Below, piece by piece: positions 1-9,516 of a stretch of 64,000 nt of DNA. The notes under the pieces are model-generated. The model was not told the DNA's origin, did not search any database, and was given only the letters and a program-made list of their open reading frames with translations. This stretch comes from Chromatiales bacterium. GTDB taxonomy: Bacteria > Pseudomonadota > Gammaproteobacteria > UBA6429. Location: the NCBI GenBank assembly GCA_027076405.1, contig JALTJN010000111.1:1-64000 (forward strand), written 5' to 3'. Position 1 is the stretch's first letter. Each line of letters begins with the position of its first letter. A program made the position numbers and the translations under genes.

Positions 1-225
1 AGCATTCACTATTCCGACAGGTATTCGGACTTAGGGGCGCGAGTCATAAACTCACCTACAGTTACGGCTTGCTATTCATTGACTTGCTGTTGAATAGTGC
101 CTGCGTTTGCACGCTGTAACCTTCGTTCCCCAATACCGCTGCGCGACAGTCCCAGATTCACACTGGGTTCCCTGCTAGCAAACACTATATGTAGTGGTTG
201 CATCGGAATCAGGGCACAATATATT
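1..225 (-). ncRNA. Cobalamin (B12) riboswitch, possibly cut by the left edge
   Basis: Read on the minus strand, this stretch has the conserved cobalamin riboswitch core: GGGAA, then a small hairpin with AGTGTGAATCTGGGACTG, then CGCGCAGCGGTA (about 172 down to 134). A GGCACT-type B12 box lies near 97-105, and a terminal AGTCCGAATACCTGTCGG segment near 15-32. This closely follows the btuB-type element. It begins just past the end of metR and points out of the window, so the controlled gene lies to the left. From knowledge of the family, that is usually a B12 uptake or synthesis gene such as a TonB-dependent receptor. The full 3' expression platform may be outside the window. Confidence 0.87.
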
Positions 226-250
226 CGAGTTCTATTAAAATTACAATATT

Positions 251-1141
251 TTATTCCATCGCGGTACGGCTTAAGGAGATAAATCCTTGCAGATAAGCGG
301 CCTGACTTTCAGCTTGTCTGATTGCCGCATAGAGGGTGCCGTGCATACCTTTTTCGCCCAGAGGGCGAGTGGTCAACCTGTTATGGCTCATTGATTCACG
401 CAGCACCCAATCCGGTAAAACGGCTACGCCTTTTAATGTATTGACCAGTAATAAAATAATGGCGGTTAGTTCTGCTTCTCTAACCTGGGCAGGTTCAACA
501 TTGGCAGGTTGTAAGAAACGGGAAAATACATCCAGTCGTTTTCTTTCAACAGGATAAGTAACGAGAGTTTGTTCGGCTAAATCTTCAGGCAAAATCACTT
601 TCTTTTTTGTTAACGGATGATCATGTGCTAAAGCAAGTAAGGCCTGATAGTTAAATAAAGGTTCAAAATAAAGATCTTTATGAGATTGTGGATCAGAGCT
701 AATGACGAGATCGACTTCTCCTTTTTGCAGCGCTGCTAACGGTTCAAAACTTAATCCCAAACGAATATCGATTTCTACCTCTGGCCATTGCTGACGATAC
801 TGATCAAGAACCGGTAATAGCCATTCAAAGCAGGCATGGCATTCAATCGCAATATGTAACCGCCCACTGTTACCGCTGGCATGACGACGTAATTGTCTGT
901 CGACACGACTAATCTCGGGCAATATTTTTTTCGCTAATGCGACCAGGTTCAGACCCGCCGGAGTGAGACTAAGCGGTTTCGTGCTACGTAAAAATAAAGG
1001 CGTTTCATAATAATCCTCGAGCGCTTTTATCTGATGAGATAAAGCCGATTGGGTCAGATGCAGATTGTCTGCCGCGCGCGCCAAACTACCGTATTGCTGA
1101 ATGGCCTGGAGGTTACGAAGATGACGAATTTCTAATAACAT
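251..1141 (-). CDS. metR: LysR-family regulator MetR
   Basis: Homocysteine-responsive transcriptional activator of methionine synthesis genes. The N-terminal winged helix-turn-helix (about residues 5-60) contains the LysR-type segment LHLTQSALSHQIKALE. It is followed by the MetR effector-domain signature IAIECHACFEWLLPVLD. Overall identity to E. coli MetR is visible along the whole length. It is divergent from metE, the classical MetR target arrangement. I chose the ATG at 1141 because it gives the usual MetR N-terminus; two upstream ATGs (1174, 1165) would add 8-11 residues lying in the probable operator. The gene ends just before the B12 riboswitch, so read-through from metR would enter that element. 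Confidence 0.93.
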   Translation of the reverse strand: MLLEIRHLRNLQAIQQYGSLARAADNLHLTQSALSHQIKALEDYYETPLFLRSTKPLSLTPAGLNLVALAKKILPEISRVDRQLRRHASGNSGRLHIAIECHACFEWLLPVLDQYRQQWPEVEIDIRLGLSFEPLAALQKGEVDLVISSDPQSHKDLYFEPLFNYQALLALAHDHPLTKKKVILPEDLAEQTLVTYPVERKRLDVFSRFLQPANVEPAQVREAELTAIILLLVNTLKGVAVLPDWVLRESMSHNRLTTRPLGEKGMHGTLYAAIRQAESQAAYLQGFISLSRTAME

Positions 1142-1173
1142 ATTAATAATGCTCAAGTTAGACATGAAGAACA

Positions 1174-1186
1174 TGAAGTTTACTCA
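1174..1186. promoter_or_regulatory. Candidate MetR operator between metR and metE
   Basis: TGAAGTTTACTCA matches the MetR consensus TGAA-N5-TTCA at all but one conserved base, and a second TGAA half-site (TGAAGAACATGAA) sits directly beside it. The site is in the divergent metR-metE intergenic region, where MetR sites are expected. This is pattern matching only. Confidence 0.5.
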
Positions 1187-1243
1187 TTATATTTTCTAAT
1201 TCACACTCCGCAATAGAAAAAATTGATTCTTTAGGAGTAACTC

Positions 1244-3541
1244 ATGACCACAATTCATAATCTCGGTTTTCCGCGTATTGGTGCACAGCGGGAATTAAAA
1301 AAAGCATTGGAAGCCTACTGGGGAGGAAAAATAGATCAAGCTGCCCTGTTACAGACCGGGCAAGAACTAAGGCAAAAACACTGGCAGTTGCAAAAAGACT
1401 CGGGAGTTGAATGGTTACCGGTGGGAGATTTTTCCTGGTATGACCAGGTGCTGGATCTTTCGGTATTGCTTGGTGCGATTCCACAACGTTTTAAAACAGC
1501 AGATGCCCGTTTTGATTTGGATACGTATTTTCGTATGGCGCGTGGACGTGCCCCAAGCGGGAAACCGGTAGCAGCCTGTGAAATGACAAAATGGTTTGAT
1601 ACCAATTATCATTTTCTGGTACCTGAATTTACATTTGATCAGAGTTTCAAGTTAAGCAGTGACAAGCTGTTTAACGAAGTCGACGAAGCTATTAACTTAA
1701 ATTATAAAGTGAAACCTGTCTTGCTCGGGCCGTTAAGTTATTTATGGTTAGGGAAGACCAAAGGAAAAACATTTAATAAATTAGAATTAATCGAAAAACT
1801 TTTACCTGTTTACGGTGACATTCTTAACCGCTTAAAGGCACAGGGCATTGAGTGGGTGCAGCTGGACGAACCTATTCTGGCATTGGATTTACCGATTGAA
1901 TGGCAACAGGCTTTTGAATCTATTTATAGCCGTTTACAGGTGAAAGGGTTAAAAATATTAGTGGCCACTTATTTTGGTAAATTAAAAAATAATTTAAAAC
2001 TGGCATGCAGTTTACCCGTAGCTGGTTTACATATTGATGCAGTTCGCGGAGCCGAAGAAATTACAACGGTCTTAACATGGTTACCAAGTTATAAGATTTT
2101 GTCTCTGGGTATTATTAATGGCCGCAATATCTGGCGAGCAGACCTTGATGCATTACTGGATCAATTAGTCGCGTTTCAAGAGAATCTTGGAGATCATTTA
2201 TGGATTGCACCGTCGTGCTCATTACTACACGTTCCTGTGGATCTTGATCAGGAACAAAATATTGATAGCGAAATTTCCCAGTGGCTTGCCTTTGCAAAAC
2301 AAAAGCTGGATGAGTTAAGAATATTAAAACATGCTCTGGATAACGGTAAAGAATCTTGTGCCGCCGATCTTGAGTTAGCCAGACAGGCTGTTGTTTCACG
2401 TCGAATTTCTCCACGTATTCATAAGCCTGAAGTTAAACAGCGATGCCTGACAATTAATAAAGCTATGACACAACGCGATAATGAATTTGAAAAGCGTATA
2501 CGTAAACAACAGGCACATTTAAAACTTCCTCTGTTTCCAACAACAACGATTGGTTCTTTTCCGCAAACAAAAGAAATACGACAGGCGCGTCGTAAATATA
2601 AGAGCGGGGATATTGCAAAAAGTGAATACCAAACTTTTATGCAGCAAGAAATTGATTTTGTTATCGATAAACAGCATAAAATTGGATTGGATGTACTGGT
2701 CCATGGCGAGCCGGAACGAAATGATATGGTGGAATATTTTGGTGAGCTATTAGATGGCTTTGTCTTTAGCCAGTATGGCTGGGTGCAATCGTATGGCTCT
2801 CGCTGTGTAAAGCCGCCGATTATTTTTGCTGATGTAAGTCGTCCCGAGGCTATGACGGTTGCATGGAGTCAGTATGCACAATCGAAAACAGATAAAGTCA
2901 TGAAAGGCATGTTAACCGGGCCGGTTACCATTCTTAACTGGTCTTTTGTTCGGGATGACCAGCCACGTTCTGAAACATGTAAGCAGCTGGCACTGGCTTT
3001 ACGAGATGAAGTGTGTGATCTGGAACAGGCCGGAATTAAAATTATTCAAATTGATGAAGCGGCTTTACGTGAAGGTTTGCCGTTACGGCATGGCGACTGG
3101 CAGGAGTATCTGGATTGGGCGGTGAATTCTTTTAAAATTACAGCATCGGGAGCCAAGGATGAAACGCAGATCCATACTCATATGTGTTACTCGGATTTCA
3201 ATGACATTATGGAAGATATATTAGCCATGGATGCAGATGTGATTACGATAGAAACATCACGTTCAGATATGGAATTACTTGAAGCCTTTGAAAATTTTGA
3301 TTATCAAAATGATATTGGTCCGGGTGTTTATGATATTCATAGTCCGAATATACCGTCGGTAGAAAGTATTTCAGATTTAATGGTCAAGGCTTTGGAACAT
3401 ATTCCTGCGCAACGATTATGGGTAAATCCTGATTGCGGTCTTAAAACCAGATCATGGCCGGAGGTGGATAATGCACTTGTGAATATGGTTTGTGCAGCAA
3501 TATTTTTACGTAGTCGTTTTAATCTGGAAAGGGCAGTATAA
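1244..3541 (+). CDS. metE: Cobalamin-independent methionine synthase MetE
   Basis: Transfers a methyl group from 5-methyltetrahydrofolate (polyglutamate) to homocysteine in the cytoplasm, the last step of methionine synthesis, without B12. At 765 aa it has the normal length, with the N-terminal folate-binding half and C-terminal catalytic barrel. Zinc ligands are visible in [11 protein letters not shown] (about residues 643-653) and NPDCGLKTR (about 728). The start is fixed by a strong AGGAG six bases before the ATG. It is divergent from metR and followed by a strong terminator. A B12-dependent switch lies nearby but on the other strand, so metE itself is not obviously riboswitch-controlled. 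Confidence 0.97.
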   Translation: MTTIHNLGFPRIGAQRELKKALEAYWGGKIDQAALLQTGQELRQKHWQLQKDSGVEWLPVGDFSWYDQVLDLSVLLGAIPQRFKTADARFDLDTYFRMARGRAPSGKPVAACEMTKWFDTNYHFLVPEFTFDQSFKLSSDKLFNEVDEAINLNYKVKPVLLGPLSYLWLGKTKGKTFNKLELIEKLLPVYGDILNRLKAQGIEWVQLDEPILALDLPIEWQQAFESIYSRLQVKGLKILVATYFGKLKNNLKLACSLPVAGLHIDAVRGAEEITTVLTWLPSYKILSLGIINGRNIWRADLDALLDQLVAFQENLGDHLWIAPSCSLLHVPVDLDQEQNIDSEISQWLAFAKQKLDELRILKHALDNGKESCAADLELARQAVVSRRISPRIHKPEVKQRCLTINKAMTQRDNEFEKRIRKQQAHLKLPLFPTTTIGSFPQTKEIRQARRKYKSGDIAKSEYQTFMQQEIDFVIDKQHKIGLDVLVHGEPERNDMVEYFGELLDGFVFSQYGWVQSYGSRCVKPPIIFADVSRPEAMTVAWSQYAQSKTDKVMKGMLTGPVTILNWSFVRDDQPRSETCKQLALALRDEVCDLEQAGIKIIQIDEAALREGLPLRHGDWQEYLDWAVNSFKITASGAKDETQIHTHMCYSDFNDIMEDILAMDADVITIETSRSDMELLEAFENFDYQNDIGPGVYDIHSPNIPSVESISDLMVKALEHIPAQRLWVNPDCGLKTRSWPEVDNALVNMVCAAIFLRSRFNLERAV

Positions 3542-3561
3542 ATTTTCTTTTTAGAAATAAA

Positions 3562-3596
3562 AAAGGGCAGCTAATAAGCTGCCCTTTCTTTTTTTT
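3562..3596. terminator. Bidirectional rho-independent terminator between metE and pfp
   Basis: A perfect 11-bp stem, AAAGGGCAGCT / AGCTGCCCTTT, with a 4-base loop is followed by a T-run on the plus strand and by TTTTTTATTTC on the minus strand. It can stop transcription of both convergent genes, metE and pfp. Confidence 0.9.
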
Positions 3597-3610
3597 AAAA
3601 TTAAAAAACT

Positions 3611-5089
3611 TTATAGATCAAAGTCTTCTAATTTCTTTTCTACCATAACACCTTTAATGCGAACATATTTAGGTAAGCCATCTTTATAAGGAGGATAATC
3701 TTCACCTTTAATTAATGGTTCTAAATACTCACGGCATTTTGCAGTAATACCAAAGCCATCTTTAGAGATGAAATTATCAGGCATCATTTTTTCTACATTA
3801 GCGACCTTGCTGAGGTCAGCCATGCCCACTTTCCATTTGTATGGTTTGCTGGAAATGCGATCAATCGTTGGCATAACAGAGTTATGACCTTGTAAAGCAA
3901 ATTGAACCGCAGCTTTACCCATTGCATATGCCTGATCAACATCAGACTTGGATGCGATATGGCGTGCAGCACGTTGCATATAATCAGCAACACCCCAGTG
4001 ATACTTGTGTCCAAGGCTTTCCTGAATCATGTTAGCAACAACAGGAGCACAACCACCTAATTGACTATGGCCAAAGGCATCTTTCAAGCCTGTTTCTGCA
4101 AGGAAACGACCATCAGGCCAATGCGTGCCTTCTGAAACAACAACAGTACAGTAACCGTGTTCTTTAACATTGGCATCAACTTTAGCAAGAAATTTTTCTT
4201 TATCAAATTCAACTTCAGGGAAGAGAATAACGATTGGAATCGGATTTTCATCCGTTGATGCTAAACCACCCGCAGCAGCAATCCAGCCTGCGTGACGACC
4301 CATTACTTCAACCACAAATACTTTGGTTGATGTTTTGCACATTGAAGCAACATCAAAACTTGCTTCTTGTGTAGAAACAGCAATGTATTTGGCAACCGAA
4401 CCAAAACCAGGGCAGTTGTCAGTGATCGGTAAATCATTATCAACTGTTTTAGGCACATGAATTGCCTGAATCGGGTAGCCCATTTCTTTAGATAGCTGTG
4501 AAATTTTATAGCAAGTATCTGCTGAATCACCGCCACCGTTATAGAAGAAGTAGCCAATATTATGCGCTTTAAATACTTCGATTAAACGTTCGTATTCACG
4601 ACGATTTGCTTCGAGAGATTTTAATTTGAAACGGCAAGAGCCAAACGCACCTGATGGTGTGTGACGTAATGCAGCAATAGTTGAAGCAGACTCTTTACTA
4701 GTGTCGATTAACTCTTCTGTTAATGCACCGATAATACCGCTCTGCCCGGCATACACTTTGCCAATTTTATGTTTGTTCTTGCGTGCTGTTTCGATAACAC
4801 CACAAGCACTTGCATTGATAACTGCGGTTACGCCGCCTGATTGTGCGTAGAAAGCATTTTTTAACGGCTCACTTGGTTTTTTAGCCGCTTTCTTTTTAGC
4901 TTTTTTCTTAGTGGTTTTTTTCTTGGCAGCTTTCTTCTTGCTTACTTTCTTTTTAGAAGCCTTCTTTTTGCCAGCTTTTTTCTTCGCTTTCTTTTTAGCG
5001 ACTTTTTTCTTAGCAACTTTCTTCTTTGCTTTTTTCTTAGCTACCTTTTTCTTAGCAACTTTTTTCTTGGCTTTCTTTTTAGCGGCCAT
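3611..5089 (-). CDS. pfp: PPi-dependent 6-phosphofructokinase with a lysine-rich N-terminal tail
   Basis: Interconverts fructose 6-phosphate and fructose 1,6-bisphosphate using pyrophosphate. The catalytic part (about residues 75-492) shows GGGDS at 185-189, PKTVDNDLP at 213-221 (the Lys characteristic of PPi enzymes) and MGRHAGW at 263-269. Ahead of it is a roughly 70-residue tail of KKKA/KKKV repeats (about 44 of the first 71 residues are Lys), resembling bacterial histone H1-like tails and absent from normal PFPs. The reading frame is continuous from the tail into the enzyme, and the only good start is at 5089, before the tail (upstream minus-strand sequence has AGAGGAAAACATC). PPi-PFK use is common in methylotrophs and some autotrophs. 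Confidence 0.92.
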   Translation of the reverse strand: MAAKKKAKKKVAKKKVAKKKAKKKVAKKKVAKKKAKKKAGKKKASKKKVSKKKAAKKKTTKKKAKKKAAKKPSEPLKNAFYAQSGGVTAVINASACGVIETARKNKHKIGKVYAGQSGIIGALTEELIDTSKESASTIAALRHTPSGAFGSCRFKLKSLEANRREYERLIEVFKAHNIGYFFYNGGGDSADTCYKISQLSKEMGYPIQAIHVPKTVDNDLPITDNCPGFGSVAKYIAVSTQEASFDVASMCKTSTKVFVVEVMGRHAGWIAAAGGLASTDENPIPIVILFPEVEFDKEKFLAKVDANVKEHGYCTVVVSEGTHWPDGRFLAETGLKDAFGHSQLGGCAPVVANMIQESLGHKYHWGVADYMQRAARHIASKSDVDQAYAMGKAAVQFALQGHNSVMPTIDRISSKPYKWKVGMADLSKVANVEKMMPDNFISKDGFGITAKCREYLEPLIKGEDYPPYKDGLPKYVRIKGVMVEKKLEDFDL

Positions 5090-5303
5090 GATGTTTTCCT
5101 CTAATTTAAAAAATTAATTTACTATTTGTGTTTGCAATTAAATTCTGTTTTGGACTTGCTATACGGGTTTAAAAATCAGTAGCAAAGGATACGCGATCAG
5201 GTAAAAAATTGGAAATTTTACCTCTTAACCGGATTCTGAAAATACATTTTATATAGCGGCAAAAGTAAGATTTATACACTAAAAACACAATGATAAAGCA
5301 ATA

Positions 5304-5328
5304 GCCTGAGTACCTGGCATACTGAGGC
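5304..5328 (-). terminator. Possible hairpin downstream of ubiJ
   Basis: GCCTGAGTA and TACTGAGGC form a 9-bp stem with one mismatch and a 7-base loop, 14 bases past the ubiJ stop. The following minus-strand sequence is only moderately T-rich (TATTGCTTTATC), so terminator activity is uncertain. The rest of 5090-5341 shows no gene and should hold the pfp promoter. Confidence 0.3.
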
Positions 5329-5341
5329 ATGTTGTATGTAA

Positions 5342-5980
5342 TTAGTTTGTATTATCAGTTGTTGCTAACAATTTTTGCAGGCGTAAAACACGGGCTTCAA
5401 GTCGGGCGGTATTATCGCGTAATTGATTTATTGTATCGGTAAATTCGACCAGTTTAGAAGAGTGGGGGCTGAGCTGGCCTTCATCCTGAATGTACTCACG
5501 CGCATCTAATTCAAGAATATGCAGCGTCTCTTTACCCCATGAATTCAAATTACGAATAAAGCGGCCTGTTTTGAAGGCAATTAAATCGCCGGTATAGGCA
5601 GAAAGCCATTCTTCCCAGTCTAAATCAAGCTTATCAAGTATGCGTTTAAAATGCTGGCCAAGTTCGATATCTCCTTTAATACGGACCGCACCGCTAAAAA
5701 AACTTTCGGTCGCGTCACCTAATGACATATTGATGAAAGCCGGGGTTGTTCCTTGCAGGGTGGTGTCTGCATTTCCCTGATAGAGATATTGAACCTGAAC
5801 ACCTTCGGTATGCGGGAAGAGGTAGAGGGTAAAGTTCAGATCAGTTAATTCAAAGGCAATGACTTTGCCTTGTAAATCTGCAAATTTTTCTAATGTGGCG
5901 GCATCTTGCTTGAGAATAAGGTTTATCGAAGTTTCGAGCGCTTCGGTTAAGCTGAGAATGATTTCGGTGGGTAAACTCAT
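5342..5980 (-). CDS. ubiJ: Ubiquinone biosynthesis accessory factor UbiJ (SCP2 domain)
   Basis: A lipid-binding accessory protein of the soluble ubiquinone-synthesis complex, thought to present polyprenyl intermediates to the Ubi enzymes. Residues 15-115 form the SCP2-like domain (for example FSGAVRIKGDIELGQHFKRIL), and residues 165-205 are predicted to form a coiled coil (KLVEFTDTINQLRDNTARLEARVLRLQ broken by few prolines). Length (212 aa) and position directly after ubiE match the usual ubiE-ubiJ order. It is separated from ubiE by a short inverted repeat rather than by translational coupling. Confidence 0.88.
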   Translation of the reverse strand: MSLPTEIILSLTEALETSINLILKQDAATLEKFADLQGKVIAFELTDLNFTLYLFPHTEGVQVQYLYQGNADTTLQGTTPAFINMSLGDATESFFSGAVRIKGDIELGQHFKRILDKLDLDWEEWLSAYTGDLIAFKTGRFIRNLNSWGKETLHILELDAREYIQDEGQLSPHSSKLVEFTDTINQLRDNTARLEARVLRLQKLLATTDNTN

Positions 5981-6011
5981 TTATTGACTGTCCATGAGAT
6001 AAAACATTTTT

Positions 6012-6088
6012 CACTACAGAGGACACAGGGATTCACAGAGGAAAATATGGATTTAAAAACTCTGTGTGCCTCCGTGTCTTGTGTGGTA
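6012..6088. repeat. Dispersed CACAGAGGACAC-type inverted repeat, copy A
   Basis: Two imperfectly complementary arms (about 6012-6041 and 6060-6088; cores CAGAGGACACAGGG and CCTCCGTGTCTTGTG) flank a short spacer between ubiE and ubiJ. It is related in sequence to the longer copies at 7270, 28802 and 53474. It could form a hairpin in the ubiE-ubiJ transcript. Confidence 0.7.
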
Positions 6089-6101
6089 ATAATCTTTTAT
6101 T

Positions 6102-6848
6102 TTAAATTTTGTAACCGCGATGTAAAGCAACCACACCGCCGGTTAAATTAAAATATTCTGCTTTCTCAAAGCCGGCCTCGATCATCATGTCTTTTAAGGT
6201 TTCCTGATCGGGGTGCATACGAATAGATTCGGCCAGATAGCGGTAACTGTCCGGATCATCTGCAATCACTTTGCCCATAAACGGTAAAAGTTTAAATGAA
6301 TAGGTATCGTAAATTTTACCAAGTAAAGCCGACTCGGGTTTAGAAAATTCTAAAACAAGTAGAGGGGCGCCGGGTTTTAGTACACGATACATCGAGCGTA
6401 AAGCAGCATCTTTATCGGTTACATTACGTAAACCGAAAGCAATGGTAATGGCATCAAAATGATTATCCGGAAAGGGCAGGCACTCGGCATTGGCCTGAAC
6501 ATATTCCACGTTGCCCGCAATACCTTTATCTAATAAGCGTTCACGGCCGACTTTTAACATAGAGTCATTAATATCTGCGACAGTCACCGAACCTTCCTGT
6601 CCGACAATACGGGCAAATTTTGCTGCCAGATCACCGGTGCCACCGGCTAAATCAAGCACATGGTGGCCGTGGCGTACACCACTCATTTCGATGGTATAGC
6701 GTTTCCAGACACGATGAATACCGAATGACATTAAGTCATTCATAACATCGTATTTACTGGCTACCGAATGGAAAACACCTGCGACTTTATTGACCTTATC
6801 GTCGTAGGCAACTTGTTCAAAACCAAAATGTGTAGTGTCATTTTTCAT
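6102..6848 (-). CDS. ubiE: Ubiquinone/menaquinone C-methyltransferase UbiE
   Basis: SAM-dependent C-methylation of the benzoquinol ring in ubiquinone synthesis. SAM-binding motif I is [12 protein letters not shown], preceded by the family signature [18 protein letters not shown], and followed by [21 protein letters not shown]. Length from the chosen start is 248 aa, typical for the family. I preferred ATG 6848 ([13 protein letters not shown]) over an in-frame upstream start that would overlap the DUF971 gene and add 23 non-homologous residues. It lies downstream of the DUF971 gene on the same strand and upstream of ubiJ. Confidence 0.96.
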   Translation of the reverse strand: MKNDTTHFGFEQVAYDDKVNKVAGVFHSVASKYDVMNDLMSFGIHRVWKRYTIEMSGVRHGHHVLDLAGGTGDLAAKFARIVGQEGSVTVADINDSMLKVGRERLLDKGIAGNVEYVQANAECLPFPDNHFDAITIAFGLRNVTDKDAALRSMYRVLKPGAPLLVLEFSKPESALLGKIYDTYSFKLLPFMGKVIADDPDSYRYLAESIRMHPDQETLKDMMIEAGFEKAEYFNLTGGVVALHRGYKI

Positions 6849-6876
6849 GGTTTGATTATACCGGTAATTTGCGGGT

Positions 6877-7245
6877 TTAGTTACCGTGCTTGGGTTCTGG
6901 ACGCTCTTTACCGGCATCTTTTAGGCGTTGCAGGTAGTTTTTCCAGTTTTCTTCGTAGTTTTCACCCAATTCATACAGGGTATCCCATGAGTAAATACCG
7001 GTGTCGTGGTTGTCATCAAAAAAAGGCTGAATGGCGTAGTTACCAATCATCTCAATTTGGGTGATGTTCACATCCTGTTTGCCAAATTGTAAAACTTCCT
7101 GACCGGGGCCGTGACCCTGTACTTCAGCTGACGGTGAAAATACACGTAAGTACTCAACCGGCAAGTTGAAGGTTTTACCATCACTAAAAACGACTTCGAG
7201 TATATGCGAAGCCTGATGAAGTTTAATGTCTGTTGGTTTAATCAT
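6877..7245 (-). CDS. DUF971 protein (gamma-butyrobetaine-hydroxylase-like N-terminal domain)
   Basis: A 122-residue protein made almost entirely of the DUF971/GBBH-like N-terminal domain, with the typical opening [20 protein letters not shown] and [24 protein letters not shown]. In other gammaproteobacteria it sits between hslU and ubiE, exactly as here. Family members are small proteins of uncertain function, sometimes linked to iron-sulfur handling. I make no firm functional claim. Translation probably starts at ATG 7245. Confidence 0.85.
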   Translation of the reverse strand: MIKPTDIKLHQASHILEVVFSDGKTFNLPVEYLRVFSPSAEVQGHGPGQEVLQFGKQDVNITQIEMIGNYAIQPFFDDNHDTGIYSWDTLYELGENYEENWKNYLQRLKDAGKERPEPKHGN

Positions 7246-7269
7246 TTTTTGTTCCTAAACTTTGGGTAG

Positions 7270-7428
7270 GCCACAGAGGACACGAAGATCAACAAGTAGA
7301 TATAAATTTTAAAAACTAAACCACTGAGGTCACAGTGAACACGGGTAAATAAATTTTAAATTCCAGTGCCTCCGGTATTGCCTGTGGTTTTTATCTCTTT
7401 TCTTGGTGTTCTTCGTGTCCTTCGTGGC
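7270..7428. repeat. Dispersed long inverted repeat, copy B
   Basis: The outer arm GCCACAGAGGACACGAAGA (from 7270) pairs with TTCTTCGTGTCCTTCGTGGC (ending 7428). A weaker inner pair lies near 7320-7345 and 7362-7388. The element fills the hslU-DUF971 gap and ends 6 bases before the hslU stop codon. It is related to copies A, C and D. Confidence 0.8.
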
Positions 7429-7433
7429 AAAAA

Positions 7434-8774
7434 TTATAATATATAGCGACTGAGATCTTCATCCTGCGCTAATTCGGAAATATTTTCATCCACATATTCT
7501 GCAGTGATTTTAATTTCAGATCCGCTTTTATCTGATGCGGTAAATGAAATTTCTTCAAGTAAACGTTCAAGAATAGTATGCAGGCGACGTGCACCAATAT
7601 TTTCTGTTCCTTCGTTAACCTGAAAAGCTGTTTCAGCAATACGACGAATACCGTCTTCAGCAAAACTGAGCGTGACTTCTTCTGTGGCCATTAAGGCGCG
7701 GTATTGCTCGGTAAGCGAAGCATCTGGCTCGACTAAAATGCGCATAAAGTCATCCGAGGTTAAGGCATCAAGCTCTACCCGAATCGGGAAGCGGCCTTGT
7801 AGCTCAGGAATTAGGTCAGAAGGTTTGGTTAGGTGAAAGGCACCTGAAGCGATAAACAAAATATGATCCGTTTTGACCATACCGTATTTAGTGGTAACAG
7901 TTGAGCCTTCAACCAGCGGTAATAAATCACGCTGTACACCTTCACGGGAGACATCAGCACCACTTGTTTCGCCACGTTTGGCAATCTTATCCATTTCATC
8001 TAAAAAGACGATGCCATGTTGCTCAACATTATTTAAGGCATCTTCTTTAATTTCTTCTTCATTGATCAAGTTAGCCGCTTCTTCATCAACAAGGAGTTTA
8101 AAGGCTTGTTTAACCGGTAATTTGCGGCTGCGTTTGGTTTGGTTGCTGCCTAAATTTTGAAACATGCCCTGCAACTGGCTGGTCATTTCTTCCATACCGG
8201 GCGGAGCCATAATTTCTACCCCAATTTGCTGGGTATCAATTTCGATTTCAATTTCCTTATCATCGAGATCGCCTTCACGTAATTTTTTCCTGAATTTTTG
8301 CCGGGTTGGGTTTTCATTCTTTTCGTCTGTTGCTGTTTCATCAGCAGAGAAGTCGCGAGCCGGTGGCAGTAAAATATCTAAAATGCGTTCTTCCGCAGCA
8401 TCTTCTGCTTTTACTTGTACTGCCTGCATGGCTGTTTCACGAGTAAGTTTAATCGAGATTTCCATTAAATCGCGAATAATCGATTCAACGTCACGTCCCA
8501 CATAACCGACTTCGGTAAATTTAGTCGCTTCAATTTTTAAGAAAGGTGCGCGTGCCAGCTTGGCCAGACGGCGGGCAATTTCAGTTTTACCAACACCGGT
8601 GGGGCCGATCATTAAAATATTTTTAGGTGTAATTTCGTTACGTAAATGTTTATCGACTTGACTGCGACGCCAGCGGTTTCTTAAGGCGATGGCAACAGCA
8701 CGTTTTGCAGAAGCCTGACCGACAATATGTTTGTCGAGTTCATGAACAATTTCCTGGGGTGTCATTTGTGACAT
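7434..8774 (-). CDS. hslU: ATP-dependent protease ATPase subunit HslU
   Basis: AAA+ unfoldase that feeds substrates to HslV in the cytoplasmic HslVU protease. The Walker A motif is GPTGVGKT (residues 57-64) and Walker B is [11 protein letters not shown] (about 250). The family-specific I-domain insertion and the C-terminal tail ending in LSRYIL, which docks into HslV, are intact. At 446 aa it has normal length. It lies 26 bp downstream of hslV, forming the standard hslVU operon. Confidence 0.98.
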   Translation of the reverse strand: MSQMTPQEIVHELDKHIVGQASAKRAVAIALRNRWRRSQVDKHLRNEITPKNILMIGPTGVGKTEIARRLAKLARAPFLKIEATKFTEVGYVGRDVESIIRDLMEISIKLTRETAMQAVQVKAEDAAEERILDILLPPARDFSADETATDEKNENPTRQKFRKKLREGDLDDKEIEIEIDTQQIGVEIMAPPGMEEMTSQLQGMFQNLGSNQTKRSRKLPVKQAFKLLVDEEAANLINEEEIKEDALNNVEQHGIVFLDEMDKIAKRGETSGADVSREGVQRDLLPLVEGSTVTTKYGMVKTDHILFIASGAFHLTKPSDLIPELQGRFPIRVELDALTSDDFMRILVEPDASLTEQYRALMATEEVTLSFAEDGIRRIAETAFQVNEGTENIGARRLHTILERLLEEISFTASDKSGSEIKITAEYVDENISELAQDEDLSRYIL

Positions 8775-8800
8775 AGTTTAAAATCCAACGTTACTTATCT

Positions 8801-9340
8801 TTAAAATTCGAGCTCTTCGAATACAAAATTATGGTTAGTATAGATGCAGATGTCGCCGGCAATATTCAAGGCTTCGGTGGTAATTTCTTTTGCATCGAGT
8901 TCAGTATTTTTAATCAGGGCGCGAGCAGCCGATAACGCATAATTACCACCGGAACCAATTGCCATAATGCCATGCTCGGGTTCGATGACATCCCCATTGC
9001 CAGAAATAATCAGTGAGGCTTCAGCATCTGCTACAGCAAGGAGTGCTTCCAGACGACGTAAGCTGCGGTCTGTTCGCCAGTCTTTTGCCATTTCTACTGC
9101 GGCGCGTACCAGCTGGCCGTTATGTTTTTCCAATTTTGCTTCAAAGTACTCAAATAAGGTAAAGGCATCAGCTGTACCACCGGCAAAACCGGCAATAACC
9201 TTGTCATTATATAAACGGCGAACTTTGCGGACATTTCCTTTCATAATGGTATCGCCCATGGTCGCCTGACCATCAGCGCCAATGACAACTTTATTGCCTC
9301 TTCGTACTGAAAGGACGGTAGTGCCTCGATATTGTTCCAA
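8801..9340 (-). CDS. hslV: ATP-dependent protease proteolytic subunit HslV
   Basis: Threonine protease of the proteasome beta type. The short propeptide MEQYRG precedes the catalytic Thr of [40 protein letters not shown] and [10 protein letters not shown] are all present. The ORF opens further upstream, but only the TTG at 9340 is preceded by a strong AAGGAG, and it gives the normal length of 179 aa; the start is therefore TTG. First gene of the hslVU operon. Confidence 0.96.
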   Translation of the reverse strand: MEQYRGTTVLSVRRGNKVVIGADGQATMGDTIMKGNVRKVRRLYNDKVIAGFAGGTADAFTLFEYFEAKLEKHNGQLVRAAVEMAKDWRTDRSLRRLEALLAVADAEASLIISGNGDVIEPEHGIMAIGSGGNYALSAARALIKNTELDAKEITTEALNIAGDICIYTNHNFVFEELEF

Positions 9341-9470
9341 GATGAGCTCCTTACAAAAATAGAGGGAAAACGGGAGTATTGCAGAATAATCAGGGCGCCG
9401 ATTGTACACCGCTGTGTGTGGCGTAACAAACAAATCGTACTAAGTTGTATTTATTCAAATACTTAAGCAA

Positions 9471-9497
9471 AAAAGGCGGCTATAAAAGCCGCCTTTT
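9471..9497 (-). terminator. Rho-independent terminator downstream of the rhodanese gene
   Basis: AAAAGGCGGC / GCCGCCTTTT forms a 10-bp stem with a 7-base loop. On the minus strand it is followed by a T-run, 20 bases past the stop codon of the rhodanese gene. Confidence 0.85.
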
Positions 9498-9516
9498 GTT
9501 CACTTTTATTTGGATG

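Noticed and set aside
4911..5117. Phenylalanine- and leucine-rich plus-strand open frame opposite the pfp start
   Set aside because: It is the antisense of the lysine-codon repeats in pfp; no ribosome site and no homology.
6849..6917. Upstream extension of ubiE
   Set aside because: The in-frame extension overlaps the DUF971 gene and is not homologous to UbiE; the downstream ATG gives the standard length.
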